A stretch of 64,000 nt of DNA from Pythium myriotylum. Taxonomy: Eukaryota > Oomycota > Peronosporomycetes > Pythiales > Pythiaceae. The DNA lies in contig JALJCQ010000012.1 in the NCBI GenBank assembly GCA_023091665.1, positions 62,001 to 126,000 of the forward strand, written 5' to 3'. The stretch's first letter is position 1; every line of letters starts with the position of its first letter. The position numbers and the translations under genes were made by a program. Under the pieces are notes generated by a model, which had not been told where the DNA came from, searched no databases, and worked only from the letters and a program-made list of their open reading frames with translations. Positions 46,707 through 55,259 of this stretch are shown here, one piece after another.

Positions 46707-48704
46707 CTAGACACCGCGTGGTGGGTAGCCAGGATAGCTCTGGGCGGGTGGGTACTGTCCGTACTGCCCCTGTGGTGGATATTGCTGCTGGGGCGGGTAC
46801 TGCTGTTGTGGCGGGTACTGCTGCTGCGGTGGGTAGCCTGGTTGCTGCGGCGGATAGCCGGGCTGTTGCGGAGGGTAGTGGCCCTGTGGTGGATAGCTTG
46901 GCTGAGCCGGAGGGTAGCCAGGCTGTGCTGGTGGATACTGCTGCTGTGGTGGATAGCCTTGGTGAGCTGCCGGATATCCTGGCTGAGCTGGTGGGTACTG
47001 GCCTTGTGGTGGGTAGCTCGGCTGTTGGGGTTGAGCGGGAGGGTAGCCCTGCTGCTGCTGCGGAGGGTACCCGTACGACTGGGCTTGCTGAGGAGGGTAT
47101 CCTGGGGCTGGAGCTTGCTGTGGCGGATATCCTGGAGCTTGTGATTGCTGTGGGGGATAGCCTGGGGTCTGCTGCGGTGGGTAGCCAGTCGGCGGCGCTT
47201 GTTGTTGCGGAGGATATCCCTGAGGCTGCGCTGGAGGGTAACCTCCAGGAGCCTGCTGAGGTGGATAACCGTGACTTTGCTGTGGAGGGTAGCCCTGGCC
47301 TGGGGTTTGCTGAGGCGGATAGCCCTGGCCCGGAGCTTGCTGAGGAGGATATCCTGGTGCAGGAGCGTGCCCTTGCGGCTGAGGATAGCCAGGAGCTTGG
47401 CCTTGCTGAGCTGGGTAGCCCCCTGGAGCTGGATATCCCGATGTAGTGGGTGCTGGAGACTGGCCTGCAGGAGCGGGGTAACCACTGCTTCCATGTTGAC
47501 CACTGAAACCCTGGGTGGGAGCTGCGGCCGAGTTGTATCCGCCAGGAGCAGCGTAGCCTGAAGGCACTGCACCAGGAATCCCAGGCACCGGCCCACCGGT
47601 CGGTGCCCCCGCAGGCGTCTTCGGCACCTTCGAGACTGGTGCATCGCGTGGCGCATCGTAGACTTCAAGCAGCAAACGGCGGTAGTCTCCGCTGGTCTCG
47701 CCATAGATACGGTCGCGCAGTTCCTTGCCGTAGAGCTTCTTGTAGGCCTCCTTGACTTCGGGCAGCACGCAGTTGTAGCGCACGAGCGCCGTGCTGAGGC
47801 CCGTCTCGTTCGTGCCAAAGCCCTTCATGGTCTTCTCAAAGACCTCAGCGATCGTCGGGTACGGGTCCATCACGCACTTGACTGCACAGATCATCACACC
47901 ACACGAGCATCAGCGAAAATCCCCTCTTTTCACAGACCTCTCTCCTCACGCACCGAGATGCAGAAGACTCTTCTTGGCGTCGCCGCTAAACTCTTTCTCC
48001 ACGGCCTTGGCGATGTTGTTGCTGTACTTGCGCACGTACGCCGCGTCCATCATCTTGAGGAACTCGGGCGGCGCGACGACGATCGTGCCGATGAACACTT
48101 CTTCGTTCGTGCCCAGGCGACCCTGGCCGGCCTTGTAGAGCTTGACGGCTTCTTCCTCGGCCTTGGCGGCCGTGTGGAACGACGGGTTGAACGGCAGCTG
48201 CGGCGACTGCAGCAGCGCCATCACGACCTTGCGGAAGTCGCCGCTGAGCTCCGAGCTCATGGTCACGGCGAGGTCCTTGTTGAAGAGCCGGAAGTAGGTC
48301 TTCTTGAGAATGTCCATTTCTTCGTTCGTGCGTCCCGAGAGGATCTGCACGATCTGGCTCTCGGTCGTGCCGAGGCCCTTGGTCGCGTCGCGCAGCAGCT
48401 GCGCCTCGGTCTCGTGGAGCGGCGTCGAGAGCATGCGCAGCAGGCGCCCAAAGTCGCCCGAGGTCTCGCTGCGCACGAGCTCTTTGAGCGGCTTGCGGTA
48501 GAGCTCCTGGTACCGGAGCGCGATGAGCGTGCGCTGCTCGGGCGACTTGGAGCCGAGCACGGCGATGAGCGTCTGCTCGTCCGTGCCGAGGCCCTTGCAG
48601 GCGCCGTAGATCTGCTGCACGGCCTGGTCGACATGCGCCGGGTACTGGATGGCCGTGCCGTGGAAGGCGTCGTAGGAGGACGCCGGGTAGAGCTTGATCG
48701 CCAT
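46707..48704 (-). CDS. Annexin A4 with long C-terminal GYPPQ-repeat tail
   Basis: Two exons, 48704-47954 and 47881-46707 (GTGCGT donor, phase 1), give 641 aa. Exon 1 has exactly the same length (751 nt) as in A3. Repeats 1-3 read [30 protein letters not shown] and [14 protein letters not shown]; repeat 4 reads [16 protein letters not shown]. The tail is ~300 residues of [13 protein letters not shown] repeats, longer than A3. Such tails are prone to phase separation and collagen-like packing (inference). The Asp in the first calcium loop of repeat 4 is replaced (GTNE), so that loop may bind calcium weakly. It is divergent from cyclophilin H with 215 bp between starts. Confidence 0.93.
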
Positions 48705-48919
48705 TGCGGGGGGGGACGAAGACGGCGGTCCGCTGAGAGGAGAGGAGGAGCGGAGCGGAGAACCGCGGAGAGGAGGGAACCGAAAAATGGGGCAGAGTTC
48801 AGATTGGGTACAGCAGAGAACAAAAAACCAACCGAACCGGGTGCGAGTTGGTAACATGTGACAAGGTTCGTAACGGAAACGACTGCTGCTCCATTCCGGA
48901 ATCGATTTCGCCAACGAGA
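48705..48919. promoter_or_regulatory. Bidirectional promoter, annexin A4 / cyclophilin H
   Basis: The 215-bp spacer has an initiator-like site for A4 on the minus strand (GCCCCATTTTTCGGTTCCC, 48778-48796) and one for cyclophilin H on the plus strand (GCTCCATTCCGGAATCGATT, from 48888). A CT-rich tract on the minus strand precedes the A4 ATG. Confidence 0.55.
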
Positions 48920-49878
48920 ATGGATCCGTTGCTGAGCGAGGCGCTGAAGCGCGGGCATGTCGTCGTGTTCTTCGACGTCGCGATCGGCGGCGTGCCCGCG
49001 GGCCGCCTCAAGATGGAGCTCTTCAAGAGCGACTGTCCGCGCACGGTCGAGAACTTTCGGTGCGCGACAAGAACCCAAATCGGAGTTGCGATCCAACGGA
49101 AGAACTGACGGTGTGTTGGCGCTGTGCAGACAGTTTTGCACGGGCGAGTACAAGTGCGTAGTATGCGAGGGCGACTGGAGCAGTGGCGCGTGTGGGTGGT
49201 GACGAGCGTCGCCGTGGTGGTCGCGTCGTAGGAAGTCGGATCTGCCCGTGGGCTACAAGGCGTGCACGTTCCACCGCGTGATCAAGGACTTTATGGTGCA
49301 GGTGCGTGGCTCTCTCAGTGGTGTTGATGGTCTCTCTCTGCATGCATGGTTTCAATGGGACGGCGTGCTCATGGAGGCTGTGTTGGTGGCGTGTTGGCTC
49401 TGTAGGGCGGCGATTTCCTGAAGGTACCTGAGGCTTCTCGCAGCTGTCTACAGTGCGCCATCTCCATCTACCACGCACACTAACAGCGCTCTGCAATGTG
49501 TGTTCTCAACGCTAGGGTGACGGCACGGGGCGCATCAGCATCTACGGCGACAAGTTCCCGGACGAGAACTTTATCCACAAACACACCGAGGCCGGACTTC
49601 TCTGCATGGTGCGTGGCGCGCTTGCAAGGCATGGCGTCTAGGGCAGCCACGGTACTGACCGTTGGCACGTACAGGCCAACAGCGGACCCGACTCGAACGG
49701 CTGCCAGTTCTTCCTCACGTGCGCGCCGTGCGACTGGCTCGACGGCAAGCACGTGGTCTTCGGCAAGCTGCTGGACCCGGCGTCGCTGCTCGTGCTGCGC
49801 AAGATGGAGAACGTGCCTGTGGGCGCCAACGACAAGCCCAAGCTCAGCATCGTCATCACCGAGTGTGGCGAGCTGTAG
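48920..49878 (+). CDS. PPIH: Cyclophilin H-like peptidyl-prolyl isomerase
   Basis: Six short exons (48920-49059, 49130-49153, 49232-49301, 49406-49423, 49516-49608, 49675-49878) give 182 aa. They read through [70 protein letters not shown] and [13 protein letters not shown] to ITECGEL. The catalytic His/Arg, Phe and Gln (FHR, FMVQ), the NGCQFF stretch and the Trp that binds cyclosporin (CDW) are present. The closest family is PPIH, the U4/U6-U5 snRNP cyclophilin of 177 aa, which also has an N-terminal VVFFDV. Small exons of 24 and 18 bp are unusual but all phases fit. It is divergent from annexin A4. Confidence 0.92.
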
Positions 49879-50305
49879 CATTATTGACACTGCTGAGATA
49901 GAGCAACGCAGAGAGAGGGGGGGTACAATTCTCTCGAAGAGCTACACCAAGGTTTTTTGCGCCGGTGTTGCACCTCAAATGAAAGGTTTAACATCGAGGT
50001 TTTTTTTCGTTCGGCGTTATTTTTTGCTCTTGGATCCGCTCGCCGCTGGGGGGATCGACCATCACTCTTCTCGCGGGCGTTGCCGGTTTCCTTCCGCGAG
50101 CCAACCCAGTCCCCCTGGGGCGGAGCAGATCCAGCAGGCTTCCACACAACCAAAACCAAAACCCCGTCGGGAGCAACATTGGCCCAGAAGAGCGGTTCTT
50201 GTTCTCCCCTCCCCTCCCCTCCCCTCCTCCTCCTCCTCCTCCTCTCGGCAAACAGTGCTCTCCTCTGCTGCGCGCCCCTCTCCACACGACCACTCTCCAC
50301 ACAAC
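49879..50305. promoter_or_regulatory. Intergenic region with a pyrimidine tract before the UBA-RGG gene
   Basis: About 430 bp. A CT tract (50202-50246) has (CCCCT)n changing into (CCT)n and lies about 60 bp before the ATG, probably in the 5' UTR. No gene was seen. Confidence 0.5.
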
Positions 50306-53152
50306 ATGAGCACCAAGCGCGAGTATCTGCTGCAGCGCGGGCGCCAGCTGCAGGCGCTGACGGGCGAGGCCGACGCGTCCGCCACGCCCGCCAAGCCCAC
50401 CAAGGCCACGGCGCGCGAGCTCAGCAAAGTGCGCGACCTCTGCCCCAACGGCACGGACGACGACGTGCTGCTGCAGCTCCTCGCCCAGGCCAAGGGCGAC
50501 CAGGACAAGATGGAGTCGCTCATCAGCGAGCTCTGGGAGAACCACCGCGGCGACGAATGGGCCACGGTCGAGAAAAAGACCAAGAAAAAGACCGAGAGCT
50601 TCCACACATCCTCGTCCTCGCGCCGCGGCGGCCGCGGGGCGTTCCGCGACGAGAGCGCCAACGGCGACGACGACCACACCAACAGAGCCGCCGGCCGCGG
50701 GGCCGTCCGCGGAGGGCGAGGCGCGCCGGCCGCACGCGGAGGACGAGGCGGCGTCCGCGGCCGCGGTGGCCGAGGGGCCGCACCGCGAACGGGTCCGCAG
50801 GAGACCTCGGCCGAGCCCGACGAGCCGGCCGAGACGCCCGAGGGCGACGCGCCCACGACCAAGAGCGCACCCGCCAAGCCCAAGAGCAAGGAGCCCGCGG
50901 GCAAACAGACCGAGACGCAGCCGGCGGTTGTGGCGCCCGCGGCGCCGCCCGTGATCCCCGGGCTCACGGGCGCCTGGACCAAGAAGCCCAACCTCGCGGG
51001 ACTCATCAAGCCCGTCGAGCCGCCCAAGCCGGCGCCCGTACCCGGACCCGCGGAGAAGAAGCCCGCCGACAAGCCCGCGCCAACGCCAACACCAACGCCC
51101 GCGACGCCCACACCCACGCCAACGGCCGCAGCACCCACGCCAACGCCAACGGCCGCAACACCGACGCCAACGCCGGCCACGCCAACGGCCGCACCAAAGC
51201 CCGAGCCAACGGCCGCAACGCCCACGCCAACAGCCCCAGCTCCGGTGGTCGCGTCTCCCGTGAAGAAGACGCCGACGTCGCCCGTCGCCGCGCCCGTGAG
51301 CCCGAAGAAGACGGCGACGCCCAAGAAGAAAGCGGCGACGCCCAAGGCCGAGAAGGCGGCGTCGCCCAAGGCCGAGACGGCCGCGCCCGCCATCGCCTGG
51401 GGCTCGCTCGACGTGACGACCACGACCATCGGCGACTGGTCCGAGAAGAAGACGACCACGACCACGACCACCTCGACGACCGCCGCCACCAACGCCTGGG
51501 CTCGCGGCAGCCCCTTGCTCTCGGCCGAGACCACGAGCTCAGCACCGGCGACGCCCGTGTCGCCGCCTCAGGAGCTCCCAGTCGAAGAGCCCCACGCCGC
51601 GGCGAGCCCCAAGTACCTCAAGCTCGGTCGCTGGGAGTCGGGCGTCGCCGCCAACCTCTCGCTCCAGTTCGGCAGCTTCTCGCTCAACGGCGTCGACGAG
51701 GCCACGTCGCCTCGCGGCTGGGGCGCCTCGACGAGCTCCTCGACAGCCACGGCGAGCGCCACCAAGACCACGACCAAGACCGAGACCACGACCGCCGCCT
51801 GGGGCGCGCAGACCGTGGCGACCTCGCCCAAGAAGAAGACCACGCCGCTCTCGCCCGTGCGCGCGGCGGAGCCCGAGGAACGCAAGACTACGACGTCGGC
51901 GCCGCCCGGACTCTCGGTCGAAGCCGGCCGCGTCACGCCCAAGTCGTCGCCGTCGCCGCGCACGTTCGCTCCGTCGGCGCCGTCGCCTGCCGCGCTCCCC
52001 AAGCCTGATGAGGTCAAGCGCAGCACGCCGACGCGTGCACAGGGCGGCAGCCACTTCCAGGCCACGACGCAGACCCAGTCGTCGAACAAGATCGGCTCGG
52101 GCTCGACCTACGGCTCCGACTTCAACGCCAAGTCGTCGACGATCTACCAGGCCACGTACGGCCAGTACTCGATGGGTATTGGCGCCACGGGCGGCCAGAC
52201 GCAGCTGAACACGTCCAACACGCCCAAGGGCGGTCGCCACGGTGGCGCCGCGCCCGCGGCTCAGTCGCCGACCCACGGCGCGCAGCAGCAGCAGCAACAG
52301 CAGCCGCAGTTCCAGCCACAGGCCCAACAGACCCAGCAGCAGAAGCCGGCGCAGCAACAGACGCAGCCAGCACAGGCTCAGCCCCACCAGCACCAGCCCC
52401 ACGCACACCAGAACGTGCCGGCTCACCACCAGGCCGGTCCTCCGGGCTACCACCCGCACTACGCGCCGCCGCCGCCGCCGGGCATGGCCATGGCCTACAA
52501 CCCGTACAACTACGCCAACTACTACCAGGGCTACGGCTACTACCAGAACCCGCAGTACGCGCAGTACAGCCCGCGCACACAGTACCCGCCGCGCGGAAGC
52601 GTGCCGTACGGTGTTGAAGGACCGATTCCAGGCTTCTCGAACCCGCCAAATGTTCCAGTCGGCTACCAGGACCAGCACCTGCTCCACCAGCACGACTACC
52701 CGGGTGCGATCCCACAGGGCTTCGGCGAGATCAGCGGCGCGTACGGCCTCCAGCAGCCTGGCCACCACCACCACCAGGGCGGTCCGCAAACCCACGGCAA
52801 GGGCGGCAACCAGGGCGGCTCGCAGCAGCCTCGTTCGGGTGCCGGCGGCCAGGGATACCAGGGCGCGAACGCTCGCGACCACGGCGCAAGCGCTCCCGTC
52901 GCAAACCCGTCGGCCGGCGCTGCCTCGGCGGCTTCCTACGGCCAGCACTACGGCTGGGCCTCGTACGGTGCGCAGCCCATGGGCGGCTGGGGCCACATGA
53001 TGCCGCAGGGCTACCAGCAGCAGAACCCGTCGCAGCACCAGCACCAAGGTTCGCACCAGGGCTCGTACCGTCAGTACGGCAACAACGCGCAGGGCGGCAA
53101 CGCGAGCGGCAACGACGGCGGCAGCGGAGGCGGCCACGCGTGGAGCTCGTAA
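50306..53152 (+). CDS. UBAP2L/Lingerer/GIP1-like UBA-RGG protein
   Basis: This 948-aa protein starts MSTKREYLLQRGRQLQALTG. Residues ~33-77 form a UBA/CUE-like helix bundle (LCPNGTDDDVLLQLLAQAKG, then LISELWEN). An RGG-rich segment (~110-160) follows, then a Pro/Thr low-complexity run and the motif AANLSLQFGSFSLNG (~447). A Gln/His-rich and a Tyr/Gly/Gln-rich prion-like C-terminus ends GGSGGGHAWSS. This UBA, RGG, then (V/L)xxQFGxx order matches UBAP2L/Lingerer in animals and GIP1 in plants. Those proteins associate with ribosomes and help form stress granules. The sequence similarity is confined to short motifs, so the assignment is tentative; yeast Def1 also pairs a CUE with Q-rich sequence. 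The preceding in-frame open stretch (from 49496) is cyclophilin intron/exon shadow and was excluded. Confidence 0.75.
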   Translation: MSTKREYLLQRGRQLQALTGEADASATPAKPTKATARELSKVRDLCPNGTDDDVLLQLLAQAKGDQDKMESLISELWENHRGDEWATVEKKTKKKTESFHTSSSSRRGGRGAFRDESANGDDDHTNRAAGRGAVRGGRGAPAARGGRGGVRGRGGRGAAPRTGPQETSAEPDEPAETPEGDAPTTKSAPAKPKSKEPAGKQTETQPAVVAPAAPPVIPGLTGAWTKKPNLAGLIKPVEPPKPAPVPGPAEKKPADKPAPTPTPTPATPTPTPTAAAPTPTPTAATPTPTPATPTAAPKPEPTAATPTPTAPAPVVASPVKKTPTSPVAAPVSPKKTATPKKKAATPKAEKAASPKAETAAPAIAWGSLDVTTTTIGDWSEKKTTTTTTTSTTAATNAWARGSPLLSAETTSSAPATPVSPPQELPVEEPHAAASPKYLKLGRWESGVAANLSLQFGSFSLNGVDEATSPRGWGASTSSSTATASATKTTTKTETTTAAWGAQTVATSPKKKTTPLSPVRAAEPEERKTTTSAPPGLSVEAGRVTPKSSPSPRTFAPSAPSPAALPKPDEVKRSTPTRAQGGSHFQATTQTQSSNKIGSGSTYGSDFNAKSSTIYQATYGQYSMGIGATGGQTQLNTSNTPKGGRHGGAAPAAQSPTHGAQQQQQQQPQFQPQAQQTQQQKPAQQQTQPAQAQPHQHQPHAHQNVPAHHQAGPPGYHPHYAPPPPPGMAMAYNPYNYANYYQGYGYYQNPQYAQYSPRTQYPPRGSVPYGVEGPIPGFSNPPNVPVGYQDQHLLHQHDYPGAIPQGFGEISGAYGLQQPGHHHHQGGPQTHGKGGNQGGSQQPRSGAGGQGYQGANARDHGASAPVANPSAGAASAASYGQHYGWASYGAQPMGGWGHMMPQGYQQQNPSQHQHQGSHQGSYRQYGNNAQGGNASGNDGGSGGGHAWSS

Positions 53153-53893
53153 GCAAGATCTCGTGGGCACGAGGGTCGATCCGAAGACGTTTGTGCCGTG
53201 CAGGGTGTTAGTGTCAGATCGAGGATGGGAAGGTCCGCGCTCATCTGCGAGAGAGACGAGATGAGATGACGAGAAAGACGTCTTCAGAATAGTTCCGTCG
53301 AGCTGCCTTCTGCATCTCCGACGAGCGGCGGCGCGCTGCACACGGCGCGTCGCTGCGTTAGGTATCAATCACACAAATCTAGGCAAAAAGCATTTGGGCG
53401 TTTGACAATCTGCCTGTGAACAAAGGAAGACAGTGCCCTTTCTACCGTTAATTCGCGTCTTCCGTCGACTCGTTTCCTGAAGCCATGTCGTGCAGGGAAG
53501 GCTCATCTCGATCGATCTTCGAGCAGAAATCGTCGACCAGGAGCTGCCGAGACATCACGAGAACGACCAGACGACTGATGAGTCTGGCAAATGTCGTGGC
53601 GGTGGGAGATATTTCCGTGTTTGGCGAAAAGAGACCAAGTTCACACGCTCTAACTAAAGCGTGCGATGTAACTGCTCACTACTAACGGAGTTCTCTCGAG
53701 TGCGAAGCCTCTAATCTGCGCAGACGGTGGCTATTCATTCCAGTTGGAAGATCTCTCCCACAGGCATTTGCCATTCTCAAGCAACACTACCACAAAGATC
53801 TCATGAAGAGCTACGCGCGTTTCATTGGTTGAAAATACTGCAAGTGATCTCGTCCAATGGCGGGAAAGGCGCGCGTCCATTGCTCATTGCCGC
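53153..53893. other. Intergenic region, no gene seen
   Basis: About 740 bp of lower-GC sequence between two plus-strand genes. It contains the 3' region of the UBA-RGG gene and the RNase HII promoter. A GCTCATTGCCGCATGC string at 53883 overlaps the first ATG and resembles an initiator. Confidence 0.45.
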
Positions 53894-54748
53894 ATGCTGC
53901 TCCCTCGCATGGCCCCGCGCGCGTCCTCGGCGGCGCCACGCCGCTCGTCGCGTCTTCTCGCTCGCTCGCTGGGCGCTCCGAGTGCCGCTGCCGACGACAA
54001 CGACACCGCTGACGTGGCGCCGTCTGATCCGGAGCCGCCGGCCAAGCGCAAGCGCACCACGCCGCCCAAGCCCAAGGTCTCCGCTGACGGCGACGAGCTC
54101 GCGTTCCGCCACGGCACGCTCTCGCGCAAGTTCGAGCAGACCAAAGTGGCCTCGGGCAAGTACGCGTGCGTCGTGGGCTGCGACGAGGCCGGACGCGGGC
54201 CGCTCGCTGGGCCCGTGGTGGCTGCCGCGTGCTTCGTACCGCTCGACGTCGTGATCGAGGGCGTCCACGATAGCAAGAAGCTCTCGGAGCCGCAGCGCGA
54301 GGCGCTCTTCGAGCAGCTGACGACCCACCCGCGCGTCAAGTACGCCGTGAGCGTGTCGAGTCCGCAGAGGATTGACGAGATCAACATCCTCCAGGCTTCG
54401 CTCGAGGCCATGAGCGACGCCGTCGCCAAGCTCGACGCACCGGTCGACTTTGTGTTTGTCGACGGCAATCGCATGCCCAAGCAACTCACAGTGGACGCCG
54501 AGACCGTCGTGCAGGGCGACAGCAAAGTGTACTCGATCGCCGCGGCCTCGATCATCGCCAAGGTCACGCGGGACCGCATTATGGTCGAGCTGGACGCCAA
54601 GTACCCGCAGTACAACCTCAAGCAGCACAAAGGGTACCCCACGCGCGAGCACATGGCCGCGATCGCGCGCCACGGCGCCTGTGAGATCCATCGCATGACC
54701 TTTGCGCCGCTCAAGCCCAAGGAGAAGAAAACGCCCAAACGCAAATAA
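53894..54748 (+). CDS. rnhB: Bacterial-type ribonuclease HII
   Basis: This 284-aa protein cuts RNA in RNA:DNA hybrids and removes ribonucleotides from DNA. The core starts near residue 93 and has GCDEAGRGPLAGPVVAAACF, DSKKLSE, NILQASLEAM, VDGN, GDSKVYSIAAASIIAKVTRD and QHKGYPTREH, matching bacterial RnhB rather than eukaryotic RNASEH2A. The acidic residues DE, D (VDGN) and D (GDS) are intact. The first ~80 residues form a basic Ala/Arg/Ser leader with RRSSRLLARSLG, plausibly organellar, followed by a KRKR patch that could instead be nuclear. Two candidate ATGs lie at 53894 and 53909. Origin by organellar or bacterial transfer is inference. Confidence 0.9.
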   Translation: MLLPRMAPRASSAAPRRSSRLLARSLGAPSAAADDNDTADVAPSDPEPPAKRKRTTPPKPKVSADGDELAFRHGTLSRKFEQTKVASGKYACVVGCDEAGRGPLAGPVVAAACFVPLDVVIEGVHDSKKLSEPQREALFEQLTTHPRVKYAVSVSSPQRIDEINILQASLEAMSDAVAKLDAPVDFVFVDGNRMPKQLTVDAETVVQGDSKVYSIAAASIIAKVTRDRIMVELDAKYPQYNLKQHKGYPTREHMAAIARHGACEIHRMTFAPLKPKEKKTPKRK

Positions 54749-54935
54749 CGCTTTTGAGCGAAGTCACAGGTATCGTGTCGACGCCGGAAAGATGGGATGT
54801 GGCGGGCGGAGACCCTGAGCCGGCAGTTACGCGAAGCTGCCGCATCTTGGGAAACTGTAGGTCAGCGTTATCGTATCGCTTTGAGGATCCGACTTGCTCG
54901 TTGGAGAACGCATCTTCAAGTGACTATTGCGGTCT

Positions 54936-55069
54936 CAGTTACGGAGGCATCCCAGATCCACTTTTCGACAGTAATAAATACTCGCTCGTGCCCCTGCCCG
55001 CCCAGTTACGGAGGTATCCCAGATCCACTTTTCGACGGTAATAGAAACTCGCTCGTGCCCCTGCCCGCC
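54936..55069. repeat. Tandem duplication, two 67-bp units
   Basis: The sequence beginning CAGTTACGGAGG at 54936 is repeated from 55003 with about four mismatches over 67 bp. It lies in the upstream region of T5. Confidence 0.9.
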
Positions 55070-55259
55070 CAGAAATACTTCGTCACTGCCGCCTCGAAGT
55101 GCAGCGACCCTGGTGCCAACGCGTTTCGAAGACGCTTGGGCTGTTGCTGCTTTCAGTTTTAAGTTTTACGTCTCGAGCACACGACGTGACTAAGCTTAAA
55201 CAAAGACCACGAGTGGAACCACCATATCTGATGTCGTGGACGAGAAACAGACGCCCGAA

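Noticed and set aside
49496..50305. Upstream extension joining cyclophilin to the UBA-RGG frame
   Set aside because: The extension reads cyclophilin exons in a wrong frame and its introns. The ATG at 50306 starts the conserved region.
55200..55259. Earlier start for T5 at 55236
   Set aside because: That codon is GTG. No in-frame ATG exists upstream before a stop, so 55260 was used.
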